NCBI RefSeq assembly: GCF_003665095.1
Contig: NZ_RCHV01000002.1
Location: 3,160,001 to 3,224,000 of the forward strand
DNA: 64,000 nucleotides
Reading direction: 5' to 3'
Origin: Streptomyces sp. Z26
GTDB taxonomy: Bacteria; Actinomycetota; Actinomycetes; Streptomycetales; Streptomycetaceae
The notes beneath the pieces are model-generated. The model made no database searches and was not told the DNA's origin. It worked only from the letters and a program-made list of their open reading frames with translations. A program made the translations under genes and the position numbers. Positions 7,856 to 16,276 of this stretch are shown here, piece by piece (position 1 is the first letter of the stretch; the number at the start of each line of letters is the position of its first letter).

Positions 7856-8805
7856 ATGGACGATTCGACGCAGCCCGCCACCGACCCCGCCGCCCCGGGG
7901 CCGGCACCCGTGCCCGATCCGGCCGCGGCCGCCGCCTTCCTGACGACGCACGCCCGCCTGCTGGACCGCCGCCGACTCGAACTGCTGCTGGGCCGCTGCA
8001 AGCCGGACTCCGTCGTCGCCGCCCTCGACGGCTACCGCAACCCCGACGGCGGCTACGGCTGGGCCCTCGAACCGGACCTGCGGGCACGCGGCAGCCAGCC
8101 GGTCGCGGCACTGCACGCGTTCGAGCCGCTGGCCGAATGCGGGCCCGCAGGACCGTATCCGCAGGCCGCGGCCCTGTGCGACTGGTTGGGGACGGTGACG
8201 CTGCCGGACGGTGGGGTGCCGTTCGCGCTGCCGATGGCGGGGCAGGACCTGGCGGGTGCCGCGCCGTTCTGGGCGGAGGCCGACCCGGCGGTGTCGTCGC
8301 TCCACATGACGGCGGTGGTCGCGTCCGCCGCGCACCGCGTCGGCCGCCACGACCCGGCCGTACGGGACCACCCCTGGCTGGCGCGCGCCACGGAGTTCTG
8401 CCGCCGGACGATCGCGGCGCTGACGGAGCAGCCGCACGCGATCGAGTTCCGCTTCGTGCTGGACCTGCTGGACGCCGTGTACGAGACGCACGACTGGGCC
8501 GCGCCCGAGCTGGCGCGGCTCGCGGCCTGGCTGCCGTACGACACCGGGACCCTCGCCGTCGCCGGAGGCGCGGACGGCGAGGCGATGCGCCCGCTGGACT
8601 TCGCTCCCCTCCCGGACCGGCCGGTGCGGCGGCTGATCGCCCCGGGGCGATCGAGGCCGACCTGGACCGGCTGGCTCGCGGACAGCTGGACGACGGCGGT
8701 TGGGCGGTCGACTTCGTGACCCGGTCACCGGCCGCCGCACTGGAGTGGCGCGGCTACGCGACGGTCGGCGCGGTGCACGTGCTGCGCGCCAACGGGCGAA
8801 TGTAG
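7856..8805 (+). pseudogene. Prenyltransferase/squalene-oxidase-repeat-like protein, disrupted by a frameshift
   Basis: The ATG at 7856 follows GGAGGGTGGG. The first frame encodes about 264 residues with alpha-toroid style repeats (ALDGYRNPDGGYGWALEPDLR, LPDGGVPFALPM). After PVRRLIAPG it drifts into non-family sequence and stops at 8719. The expected ending (AIEADLDRLARGQLDDGGWAVDF ... SPAAALEWRGYATVGAVHVLRANG) continues in the -1 frame to a stop at 8805. Adding one G to the GGGG run at 8644-8647 joins the two halves exactly. This is either a one-base deletion in the strain or a sequencing error in a homopolymer. Repaired, it would be a protein of about 316 residues of unknown function in this toroid family. 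Confidence 0.75.
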
Positions 8806-8823
8806 GGCAGCCGTTGGCGCGAG

Positions 8824-8902
8824 GGAGGGACGTATGGGGCGGAGAGACACGGGACGGAGGGACGTACGGGGCGGAGAGACACGGGACGGAGGGACGTACG
8901 GG
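8824..8902. repeat. 32-bp direct tandem repeat, about 2.5 copies
   Basis: Units start with GGAGGGACGTA at 8824, 8856 and 8888, an exact 32-base period. The first two units differ at one base (cgtatgg versus cgtacgg); the third is partial. It fills the gap between the frameshifted gene and the 3' end of azlD. There are no spacers between units, so it is not a CRISPR array. Confidence 0.85.
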
Positions 8903-8989
8903 CGCGCGTACGGGTGCGGAGGGGCGCCGTTCCAGCGGGCGGCCGACGCCGTACGGGTCCCGCGTACCGTCACCTGCCGTCGCGTGCCG

Positions 8990-9316
8990 TCACTCCAGCC
9001 CGAGCAGCCGCAGGGCCGCCGCCGTGCCCGCCGCCGCCAGCACGACGGCCACGAACGGCAGCCGCCGCCACGCCAGTACGCCGCCCACGAGGACCCCCGC
9101 CGGGCGGGCGACCCCGGCGGGCCCGGTGCCCTCGGCGAGCGCCGTGGTGGCGACCAGCGCGACGAGCAGCACGACGGCGGAGGCCGTCATCAGCCGCTCG
9201 GCGCGGTCAGTGCCGCCCAGGCGGGTGCGGAGCAGCGGACCGGCGTAGCGGAAGGTGAAGGTCCCGGCGGCCAGTACGGCGACGGAGGCGGGGAGCAGGA
9301 GCGTGTGCGCGTTCAT
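8990..9316 (-). CDS. azlD: AzlD-type branched-chain amino acid exporter subunit
   Basis: A 108-residue membrane protein with about four hydrophobic segments (VAVLAAGTFTFRYAGPLL; LMTASAVVLLVALVATTAL; VARPAGVLVGGVLAW; LPFVAVVLAAAGTAAALRL). It matches the small subunit of AzlCD exporters of branched-chain amino acids. The FRYAGPLL segment near the first helix is characteristic. The ATG at 9316 overlaps the azlC stop by four bases (ATGA), so both subunits are translated together and the complex works in the cytoplasmic membrane. Confidence 0.88.
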   Translation of the reverse strand: MNAHTLLLPASVAVLAAGTFTFRYAGPLLRTRLGGTDRAERLMTASAVVLLVALVATTALAEGTGPAGVARPAGVLVGGVLAWRRLPFVAVVLAAAGTAAALRLLGLE

Positions 9317-10047
9317 CGGGCGGTCTCCTCCCGTACGGGCTCCCCGTCCGCCGGACCGGGGCCGCCTTCGGCGGGGCCGGGCGCGCCGCCCAGGGGCAGG
9401 AGGAGAGCGGGGAGGGCGGCCAGTACGGGCAGCCCGGCGGGCAGGAACGGCGTCGCCGCCAGCGCGAGGACGGCACCGGCGAGCGCGGTGCGGCGCGTAC
9501 GGGCGTCGTCGCGCAGGGAGGGGAGCACCAGCGCGAGCAGGACGGCGGGGAACATCGCGTCGAGGCCGTACGCGTCCGGGTCGCCCAGTACGCCGCCGAG
9601 CAGCCCGCCCGCGAGGGTGCCCAGCGGCCAGCAGACGAGGATGCCGAGGCCGCACGCCCAGTAGGCGGCGCGCCTGCGGTCGGGCGTGGACTGGCCGAGG
9701 GCGAAGACGACGGACTCGTCGTTCATGACGTGGCTGCCGAGTACGCGCCGTACGCCGCGCCCGAGCACGTCACCGGCGGCGAGGCCGAACGGGACGTGGC
9801 GGGCGTTGACGAGCAGCCCGCCGAGTGCCGCCGCGGCCGGGCTGCCGCCCGCGGCCACGATGCCGACGAAGAGGATCTCGGACGCACCGGCGAGGACCAG
9901 TACGGAGAGGGTGAGGGGAAGCCAGAGGTCGAGGCCCGCGCTGACGGAGATCGCGCCGTACGACATGCCGACCACCCCGTCGGCGAGGCAGACGAGGGCG
10001 ATGTCCAGGCGCAGTCGCCGGTCCAGGGTTCGCCATATCGAACGCAT
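9313..10047 (-). CDS. azlC: AzlC-type branched-chain amino acid exporter subunit
   Basis: The 244-residue large subunit of an AzlCD efflux pair. Multiple hydrophobic helices are present, with family-like stretches: VVGMSYGAISVSAGL, GASEILFVGIVAAG, LVNARHVPFGLAAG (typical NARHxxF-like motif), SHVMNDESVVFALG and LDAMFPAVLLALVLPSL. The C-terminal 25 residues are Gly/Pro-rich and hydrophilic. The ATG at 10047 lies inside a repeated element shared with the divergent regulator gene, pointing to joint control by that regulator. Substrate assignment is from the family only. Confidence 0.9.
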   Translation of the reverse strand: MRSIWRTLDRRLRLDIALVCLADGVVGMSYGAISVSAGLDLWLPLTLSVLVLAGASEILFVGIVAAGGSPAAAALGGLLVNARHVPFGLAAGDVLGRGVRRVLGSHVMNDESVVFALGQSTPDRRRAAYWACGLGILVCWPLGTLAGGLLGGVLGDPDAYGLDAMFPAVLLALVLPSLRDDARTRRTALAGAVLALAATPFLPAGLPVLAALPALLLPLGGAPGPAEGGPGPADGEPVREETAR

Positions 10048-10116
10048 GACTTCTACACTGAACGAGACACCGAACGTTCGTCAAACCGAACGCACGACTT
10101 CTGGAGCGAACGCATG
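10039..10116. promoter_or_regulatory. Repeated CGAACG elements over both start codons of azlC and the XRE-cupin gene
   Basis: CGAACGCATGACTTCT (10039-10054) and CGAACGCACGACTTCT (10087-10102) are direct repeats with one mismatch, 48 bases apart. CGAACGCATG occurs again at 10107-10116. A 10-bp palindrome, CGAACGTTCG, sits at 10071-10080. The first copy covers the azlC start codon on the minus strand; the last copy contains the ATG of the regulator. The layout is what an autoregulating divergent repressor would need. Binding by the XRE protein is inferred. Confidence 0.6.
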
Positions 10117-10680
10117 CCACAGCGGCCGGGCCAGACCGCCCCCCTCGCCGCCATCGCCGCCTCCCTGCAACAGGAACGGCGCCGCACCGGACTGTCCCTC
10201 GCCGAGGTGGCCCGGCGGGCGGGCATCGCCAAGTCGACGCTCTCCCAACTGGAGTCCGGCACCGGCAACCCCAGCGTCGAGACGCTCTGGGCGCTGAGCG
10301 TCACCCTCGACGTGCCGTTCGCCCGGCTCGTCGACCCGCCACGGCCCACGGTGCGGGTGATCAGGGCGGGCGAGGGACCGGCGTTCGCCTCGGAACGCGC
10401 CGACTACCTCGCCGTCCTGCTGTCCTCGGCGCCGCCCCACTCCCGCCGAGACCTGTTCCTCATCACGGCCCAGCCCGGCACCCCGCGCACGTCGGAACCG
10501 CACATGCCCGGCGTCGTCGAACACGTCGTGCTGTGCGCGGGACGAGCCTCCGTCGGGCTCGCCGACGACCCGGTCGAGCTGGCCCCCGGCGACTACACCG
10601 CCTACCCGGGCGACGCCCCGCACGTCTTCCGCGCCCTGGAGCCGGACACCCGGGCGGTGCTGGTCTCGGAGCACAACTGA
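10114..10680 (+). CDS. XRE family regulator with C-terminal cupin sensor domain
   Basis: A 188-residue repressor-like protein. The helix-turn-helix is at about residues 10-65 (LQQERRRTGLSLAEVARRAGIAKSTLSQLESG...PSVETLWALS), followed by a cupin fold (EPHMPGVVEHVVLCAG ... LAPGDYTAYPGDAPHVF) that usually binds a small ligand or metal. It is divergent from azlCD with 66 bases between the starts, so it probably controls that exporter and itself through the repeated CGAACG elements. The ATG at 10114 is the first in-frame start with the HTH intact. There is no good ribosome site (only CTGGAGCG), perhaps because the operator occupies that space. Confidence 0.87.
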   Translation: MPQRPGQTAPLAAIAASLQQERRRTGLSLAEVARRAGIAKSTLSQLESGTGNPSVETLWALSVTLDVPFARLVDPPRPTVRVIRAGEGPAFASERADYLAVLLSSAPPHSRRDLFLITAQPGTPRTSEPHMPGVVEHVVLCAGRASVGLADDPVELAPGDYTAYPGDAPHVFRALEPDTRAVLVSEHN

Positions 10681-10771
10681 CGGGCACGCCCTACGCGGAC
10701 GGGCGTACGCGAGCGGGTCCCGTACGCGCGCGGGTCCGCTACGGGCGCGGCACCCGTACCCCGCCGCGCCG

Positions 10772-11704
10772 CTACCAGTGCGCGGGCCGTCCGAGCCCCG
10801 CCGGCAGGCGCGTCGCGGCGTCGCCCCGCGCAGATTCGAGCTGCGCGCGGGTGAGGAACAGGCTGCCCGTCAGGTCCGCGCCACGCAGGTCCGCGTCCCG
10901 CAGGTCGGCGCCGATCAGGTCGGCCGTCCGCAGGTCCGCCCCCGACAGGTCCGCCGCGACCAGCAGCGCCCCGCGCAGACTGGCGCCCCGCAGATCCGCG
11001 CCGCGCAGCCGAGCGCCCATCAGGTCCGCGCCCCGGTGGTCCCGGCGCCCGCCGCGCCCGCCCGGCGCCGCCGCCCGTACGAGCCGACTGGCACGCAGCA
11101 GCAGGGAGTTGACGGCGTCACGGTGGGGGGTGACGTCGAGGGCGGCGAGTTCGGCGGCGGGGGCGAGCGTGAGGCGCTCGACGCGTTCGGCGGCGGCGCG
11201 CAGCGCGCCGTGCACGGGGGCTGCGGCTGGGAGGGTCAGGGCCTCGGCGAGGTGGCGGAGGAGTTCGTGCAGGTGCCGCATGACGGGCAGCACCGCGAAC
11301 ATCTCCCCGGCGGTGCCCGGCTCCTCCCGCCAGTCGCGGCCCGCGAACGTCACCTGGGAGACCTTCTGCCCGGCGCCGAAGCAGTCGTAGACGGTGCAAC
11401 CGCGGTAGCCCTCCCGCCGGAGCCGGGAGTGGATGCCGCAGCCGAAGTCCGTACGGAGGTGGGAGCAGGGCCGTCCGGCCGGTTTGTCGCGGGCGAAGTC
11501 CGCCGAGGCGGTGAAGGGCAGGGCCACGCAGCACAGCCCGAAGCAGCGCGCGCAGTCGGCCCGCAGGTCGGGGCGGTCGGGGCCGGGGCCGGGGCCGGTC
11601 CGTACGGGGTCGGGGTCGGGGTCGGCGTACGGGGCAGGGTCGGCGTACGCGTCGGGGCGCGGGTCAGGGGGCGGGTCGGGGTCGGCGGCGGAGGGCTGGG
11701 GCAC
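10772..11704 (-). CDS. Pentapeptide repeat protein with N-terminal Cys-cluster domain
   Basis: A 310-residue cytosolic protein. After a Pro/Asp/Ala-rich leader of about 45 residues comes a Cys-rich segment, roughly residues 48-115 (CARCFGLCC ... PCSHL ... GCGIHSRL ... GCTVYDCFG). It could bind a metal or Fe-S cluster and resembles YkgJ-type clusters only loosely. A helical middle follows, then about eleven pentapeptide repeats of the A(D/R)LxG type (GADLMGARLRGADLRGASLRG...) near the C-terminus. Pentapeptide repeats form a square beta-helix; some such proteins mimic DNA and inhibit gyrase, but nothing here shows that. I chose the GTG at 11704 because AGGAG lies 8 nt upstream. Confidence 0.8.
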   Translation of the reverse strand: MPQPSAADPDPPPDPRPDAYADPAPYADPDPDPVRTGPGPGPDRPDLRADCARCFGLCCVALPFTASADFARDKPAGRPCSHLRTDFGCGIHSRLRREGYRGCTVYDCFGAGQKVSQVTFAGRDWREEPGTAGEMFAVLPVMRHLHELLRHLAEALTLPAAAPVHGALRAAAERVERLTLAPAAELAALDVTPHRDAVNSLLLRASRLVRAAAPGGRGGRRDHRGADLMGARLRGADLRGASLRGALLVAADLSGADLRTADLIGADLRDADLRGADLTGSLFLTRAQLESARGDAATRLPAGLGRPAHW

Positions 11705-11872
11705 GTGCGGAACTCCTGGTCGGGAACGGGAGCCGGGTACGGGAATCCGGGGGGTTGGGCGGGCGCGCGGGAGCGGCGGCGGGCGCGCGTAAACCGTTCG
11801 GCGCCGGGCGGGCCCGGCTGGCACGATGTCCCGTCCCCCGCCCGCCCCTCCCACCGCACCGGAAGCAGAGGC

Positions 11873-12712
11873 ATGCTGCCCGTCGAGACGTTCCGCACCC
11901 TCCGCCGACGCCGTTTCGCCTGCCTGGACTTCGGCGGCCCCGGCCCCGCCGTCCTCGCGCTGCACGGCCACTTCGGCCGCTCCCGCCTCTTCGCGCCGCT
12001 CGCCGCCGCGCTCGCCGGGCGGCACCGCGTCATCGCCCTCGACCAGCGCGGCCACGGACTGTCCGACCACGGCGGGGACTTCGGGCCCGACGCGTACGTC
12101 GAGGACGCCGCCGCCCTGCTCCGCGCGCTCGACCTCGGACCGGTGGCGGTGCTCGGGCACTCGATGGGCGGCCTCGTCGCCCTGCACCTCGCCGCCCGGC
12201 ACCCGGAGCTGGTCGACGCCCTGGTGGTGGCCGACATGACGGTGCTCAACCGCGAACCGGAGGCGCACCCGGTGCTGGACGTCTCCGACTGGCCGCGGCG
12301 CGCCGCCACCCGCGACGGGCTGCGGCGAGCGATCGAGGAGCGGGGCGTACCGGACGCGGGCTACTTCCTGGAGAGCGCCGTACGCGACGGCGACGGCTGG
12401 CGCCTCCTCTTCGACCCGGCCGAGATGATGGCCTCGCAGCACGCGATGACGGGCGACCACTCCGCCGCCTGGTACGCCTCCCGGCAGCCGGCGCTGCTGC
12501 TGCGCGGCGGCGACACGTTCATGCTCGACCGGGGCACGGCGGAACGCATGGCGGCCGGTCGGCCCGGCACGGAACTGGTCGAACTCCCGGACTGCGGGCA
12601 CTGGTTGTACGCCGACGACCCGGACGGCTTCGCGTACGCCGTCGGCGCGTTCCTGGACCGCCACCGCGGGGCCGGACACCACGGGGCCGGGCCCAGCGGG
12701 GGCGGGGCCTGA
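11873..12712 (+). CDS. Alpha/beta hydrolase
   Basis: A 279-residue cytosolic alpha/beta hydrolase fold enzyme, substrate unknown. The oxyanion-hole strand is VLALHGHFG, and the nucleophile elbow GHSMGG places the catalytic Ser at residue 97. RGHGLSDHGG is typical of small esterase and haloperoxidase-like members. The late His is in DCGHWLYADDP. An acidic residue before GGDTFMLDRG probably completes the triad. The ATG at 11873 comes after GGAAGCAGAGGC. It is divergent from the pentapeptide-repeat gene and is followed by repeats of a GTGGGCGGGTG-like unit up to 12770. Confidence 0.85.
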   Translation: MLPVETFRTLRRRRFACLDFGGPGPAVLALHGHFGRSRLFAPLAAALAGRHRVIALDQRGHGLSDHGGDFGPDAYVEDAAALLRALDLGPVAVLGHSMGGLVALHLAARHPELVDALVVADMTVLNREPEAHPVLDVSDWPRRAATRDGLRRAIEERGVPDAGYFLESAVRDGDGWRLLFDPAEMMASQHAMTGDHSAAWYASRQPALLLRGGDTFMLDRGTAERMAAGRPGTELVELPDCGHWLYADDPDGFAYAVGAFLDRHRGAGHHGAGPSGGGA

Positions 12713-12777
12713 GCGAAGCCGAGCCGTGGGCGGGTGTCGGACCGTGGGCGGGTGCCGGGCCGTGGGCGGGTGCCGCG

Positions 12778-13302
12778 TCACCGCAGTTCGTCGGCGAAGA
12801 GGCCCATCGTGAACATGTCGTACCACTCGCCGTCCCGCCGGAAGACCTTCCGCAGCCGCCCCTCCTCGACGAAGCCGACCTTCCGGTACACGCGGTACGC
12901 GGCGTGGTTCTCCGTCACGACGGTCAACGTGATCTTGTGCAGGCGCATCTTCTCGAAGCCGTAGCGGCACATGGCGCGCATCGCGTCGGTGGCGTAGCCA
13001 CGGCCCCAGACGTCCTTCTCCCCCAGGTACAGGTCGAGTTCCGCGCAGCCCGTCTCCGGCTCGGCGTCCCGCAGCCGGACCAGGCCGACGAGCCGCCCGT
13101 CGGCGCGCGCCTCGATGCCGTACAGCACGTCGCCGTACGCGTTGCGCGGCCGTTCCGCCAGCTGCTTGCGCGCGTCGCTCAGCGACTGGCCGTAGCCGTC
13201 GCTCATCCAGCGCATCACGTCCGGGTCGTGGTTCCAGCGCCACAACGCCTCCGCGTCGTCCGGCTCCAGCGGGCGCAGCCGCACCAGTTCCCCGAGCACC
13301 AT
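12778..13302 (-). CDS. GNAT family N-acetyltransferase (RimJ/RimL-like)
   Basis: A 174-residue acetyl-CoA-dependent N-acetyltransferase. The acetyl-CoA motif is DVWGRGYATDAMRAM, followed by HKITLTVVTENHAAYRVYRKVGF, the standard GNAT motif A/B arrangement of the RimJ/RimL/SpeG branch. LVRLRPLEPDDAEALWRW at the N-terminus is also typical. Start chosen at the ATG 13302, where GGGAGG precedes by 9 nt. Upstream codons in the same frame are Arg-rich and unlike the family. The acceptor (protein N-terminus, polyamine or antibiotic) cannot be told. Confidence 0.86.
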   Translation of the reverse strand: MVLGELVRLRPLEPDDAEALWRWNHDPDVMRWMSDGYGQSLSDARKQLAERPRNAYGDVLYGIEARADGRLVGLVRLRDAEPETGCAELDLYLGEKDVWGRGYATDAMRAMCRYGFEKMRLHKITLTVVTENHAAYRVYRKVGFVEEGRLRKVFRRDGEWYDMFTMGLFADELR

Positions 13303-13438
13303 CCGCCGCCGCCTCCCGTCACGCACCACCCGCCCGCATCCGCGGCGCCGTCCGCGTCCCGCGGGCGACGGCACCAGCCAACACGGCGCGGCGGTGGCCC
13401 TCAACCGGATAACGCCGGCGGTCCCGTGCCGACGGGGC

Positions 13439-14071
13439 TCAGGCGGTGCCCGTACGCGGTTCCGCCCGCGCGCCCGTACGCAGCCCCGTGAAGGCCGTAC
13501 GGACCACCGCCTCCGCGACCTCCTCGTCCGGGCCCCCGGCCCGGCCGCCGTGGTCCGGGCGGTACCACTCCACCAGCGAGTTCACCATCCCGAACAGCAG
13601 CCGCGTCGCCAGCCGCGGGTCCACGTCCGTCCGCAGGTCGCCCTCCGCCGCCGCCTGCCGCAGCAGCGCCGTGACGCGCTGGTCGAAGTCGCGGCGGCGG
13701 TCCATGGCCCAGCGCTCGGTGTCGGTGTTGCCGCGGACGCGCAGCAGCAGGGTGACGTACGGCAGCTCGCTCATCAGCACCTCGGCGGTGCGGCGCGCGA
13801 CGTGTTCGAGGCGGTCGACGGCCGGGCCGTCCAGCGCGGCGGGCTCGTCGAGGATCGCGAACAGCCCGTCCAGGGCCCGGCTTATGGCCCGCCGGAGCAG
13901 CTCCTCCTTGCCGCGCACGTGGTGGTAGATCGACGACTTGGAGATGCCCGCCGCCCGCGAGAGGTGCTCCATGGAAGTGCCGTCGTAGCCACGCTCGTTG
14001 AAGACCCGTACGGCGACCGCGAGGAGGGTGTCGGGCGTGTAGGTGTCGCGCTTGGCGGGCACTGTGGGCAT
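13439..14071 (-). CDS. paaR: TetR family regulator, probable repressor of phenylacetate genes
   Basis: A 210-residue TetR protein. The HTH covers about residues 14-60 (LLAVAVRVFNERGYDGTSMEHLSRAAGISKSSIYHHV), followed by a helical ligand domain. It is divergent from paaN. The 373-bp gap between them contains a 14-bp near-palindrome that recurs in reverse complement before paaA, so it is the natural candidate for the paa repressor, with phenylacetyl-CoA as the expected inducer by analogy with known PaaR proteins. The ATG at 14071 begins MPTVPAKRDTYTPD; no competing start with a better ribosome site was seen. Confidence 0.82.
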   Translation of the reverse strand: MPTVPAKRDTYTPDTLLAVAVRVFNERGYDGTSMEHLSRAAGISKSSIYHHVRGKEELLRRAISRALDGLFAILDEPAALDGPAVDRLEHVARRTAEVLMSELPYVTLLLRVRGNTDTERWAMDRRRDFDQRVTALLRQAAAEGDLRTDVDPRLATRLLFGMVNSLVEWYRPDHGGRAGGPDEEVAEAVVRTAFTGLRTGARAEPRTGTA

Positions 14072-14444
14072 GCCGCCGATGCTATCGGCGCGCGCGGCGG
14101 CCGTTCGCCGTGCGTACGGGGACGCGGGATCGTGCGGGGTCACCGGATCACACCCCTTTCGGGTGACGCGGACCCCGGCTCGGCGGGGGCGCGGGAGCGG
14201 TCGGGAACCCCGGGGAGCGGGGCACGGGGCGGGAACGGACCGGGCACGGGGCGGGGGACACGCCGGGGGAGGCGCCGGGACGGGACGGCGGGGCCCCCTT
14301 GCCCCGACCGATCGTTCGGTAGCAGTATCGGACCCGGGCGTACGGGAAGCCAACCCGGCGTCCCCGGCCGACCCGGCCCGCATCCGCCCCAGTCCAGCCG
14401 CCACAGTCCAGCCGCCACCCCGGCTCAGCGAGGAGTTGGTCAAC
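14072..14444. promoter_or_regulatory. Divergent tetR-paaN control region with operator
   Basis: The 373-bp gap carries ACCGATCGTTCGGT at 14307-14320 (arms ACCGA/TCGGT), the exact reverse complement of the site before paaA. Immediately after it is AGCAGTATCGGACC, whose TATCGG might serve as a -10 element; this is tentative. A GC-rich stretch with repeated CGGGG(C/A)CGGG units (14200-14290) lies before the operator. I see no small gene in it. Confidence 0.6.
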
Positions 14445-16196
14445 GTGACCGCCGAAACCACCGGACCGGCCACCCCGCCCGCGACCCAGACCCAGGCCCC
14501 CGCCCCGGCCGGAGGGCCCGTCGCGGCGCTGGTCGAGAAGCACCGCGACACCCTCGGCCAGGCCCTGGACGCGATCCGCAGCCGCGCGTACTGGTCGCCG
14601 CACCCCGAGCACCCCAAGGCGTACGGCGCGGACGGCTCCCTCGGCGCCGACGAGGGCCGGGCGGCGTTCGACGCGCTGCTCGGCGGCCGCTTCGAGCTGC
14701 CCGGACAGCCCGGCACCGACGGCTGGACGGCCACCGAGTCGTCGCCGTACGGGCTGCCGCTGGGCGTCGAGTACCCGCACCCGGACACCGACGTGCTGCT
14801 CCCCGCCATGCGGGAGGCCGTGCCCGGCTGGCGCGCGGCGGGCCCGGAGGCGCGGGCGGCGGTCTGCGTGGAGATACTGGCGCGGATCAGCGCGCGCACC
14901 CACGAGTTCGCGCACGCGGTGATGCACACCAGCGGGCAGGCGTTCATGATGGCGTTCCAGGCGGGCGGCCCGCACGCGCAGGACCGCGGCCTGGAGGCGG
15001 TGGCGTACGCGTACGCGGAGCAGGTCCGCGTCCCCGCGAGCGCCGACTGGTCGAAGCCGCAGGGCAAGCGGGACCCGCTGCACCTCAGCAAGGAGTTCAC
15101 GGCCGTCGGCCGCGGCGTCGCCCTGCTGATCGGCTGCAACACCTTCCCCACCTGGAACGGCTACCCGGGCCTCTTCGCCTCCCTCGCCACCGGCAACCCG
15201 GTGCTCGTCAAGCCGCACCCCCGCGCCGTACTGCCCCTGGCGCTGACCGTCCGCATCGCCCGCGAGGTGCTGACCGAGTCCGGCTTCGACCCGAACCTGG
15301 TCGCGCTCGCCGCCGAACGGGAGGGCGAGGGCCTCGCCAAGGAGCTGGCCGTACGGCCCGAGGTGCGGATCATCGACTACACGGGCTCCACGGAGTTCGG
15401 TGACTGGCTGGAGACCAACGCCCGGCAGGCGCAGGTCTACACGGAGAAGGCGGGCGTCAACACCGTCGTCGTCGACTCCACCGACGACTACCGCGGCATG
15501 CTCGCCAACCTCGCGTTCTCCCTCTCCCTCTACAGCGGCCAGATGTGCACCACCCCGCAGAACCTGCTGATCCCCCGCGACGGCATCACCACGGACGACG
15601 GCCCCAAGTCGTACGACGAGGTGGTGGCCGACCTCGCCGGGGCCGTCGGCGGGCTCCTCGGGGACGACGCGCGGGCGAACGGCCTGCTCGGCGCCATCGT
15701 CAACCCGCAGGTCGGGGAGCGGGTCGACGCGGCGGGCTCGTTGGGCGAGGTGGCGCTGCCGTCCCGTTCCGTGGCCCACCCGGACTTCCCCGGCGCGACG
15801 GTCCGCACGCCCGTGATCGTCAAGCTGGAGGCGGCGAAGCCGGAGGCGGAGGCGGTGTACCTGTCGGAGTGCTTCGGCCCGGTGTCGTTCGCCGTGGCCG
15901 TCGGCTCCACGCGGGAGGCGGTGGCGCTGCTGCGGCGGACAGTACGGGAGAAGGGCGCGATGACGGTCGGCGCGTACACCACGTCGCCGGACGTGGAGCG
16001 GCTGGTCGAGGAGGTCTGCCTCGACGAGTGCGCGCAGCTGTCGCTGAACCTCACGGGCGGGGTGTACGTGAACCAGACGGCGGCGTTCTCCGACTTCCAC
16101 GGCTCGGGCGGCAACCCGGCGGCCAACGCGGCGCTGGTGGACGGCGCGTTCGTCGCGAACCGCTTCCGCACGGTGGAGGTCCGCCGCCCGGCCTGA
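14445..16196 (+). CDS. paaN: Phenylacetate degradation aldehyde dehydrogenase-like protein PaaN
   Basis: A 583-residue aldehyde dehydrogenase superfamily protein of the PaaN type, associated with ring opening or oxidation after epoxidation of phenylacetyl-CoA. The Rossmann and catalytic region has IGCNTFPTWNGYPGLFASLATGNPVLVKPHP, then IDYTGSTEFGDWLETNA, and a candidate catalytic Cys in YSGQMCTTPQN at about residue 367. NLTGGVYVNQTAAFSDFHGSGGNPAAN is near the C-terminus. The GTG at 14445 is preceded by GAGGAG at 10 nt. It lies in the same region as paaABCDE but in a separate transcription unit, under a matching operator. Confidence 0.9.
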   Translation: MTAETTGPATPPATQTQAPAPAGGPVAALVEKHRDTLGQALDAIRSRAYWSPHPEHPKAYGADGSLGADEGRAAFDALLGGRFELPGQPGTDGWTATESSPYGLPLGVEYPHPDTDVLLPAMREAVPGWRAAGPEARAAVCVEILARISARTHEFAHAVMHTSGQAFMMAFQAGGPHAQDRGLEAVAYAYAEQVRVPASADWSKPQGKRDPLHLSKEFTAVGRGVALLIGCNTFPTWNGYPGLFASLATGNPVLVKPHPRAVLPLALTVRIAREVLTESGFDPNLVALAAEREGEGLAKELAVRPEVRIIDYTGSTEFGDWLETNARQAQVYTEKAGVNTVVVDSTDDYRGMLANLAFSLSLYSGQMCTTPQNLLIPRDGITTDDGPKSYDEVVADLAGAVGGLLGDDARANGLLGAIVNPQVGERVDAAGSLGEVALPSRSVAHPDFPGATVRTPVIVKLEAAKPEAEAVYLSECFGPVSFAVAVGSTREAVALLRRTVREKGAMTVGAYTTSPDVERLVEEVCLDECAQLSLNLTGGVYVNQTAAFSDFHGSGGNPAANAALVDGAFVANRFRTVEVRRPA

Positions 16197-16276
16197 CCGG
16201 CGGGCGGCCCGCGGGCTCGGGGGCGGGTCGTACGGGCTCGGGTCGGTACCGGCGCGGATCGGTACCGGCGCGGGCG

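Noticed and set aside
8824..8902. Possible CRISPR-like array
   Set aside because: Units abut directly with no unique spacers, only about 2.5 copies, and no cas genes are in the window.
10069..10082. A possible fourth copy of the paa operator (ACCGAACGTTCGTC)
   Set aside because: It matches at only 11 of 14 positions and lacks the right arm; it fits better as part of the local CGAACG repeat set of the azlC regulator.
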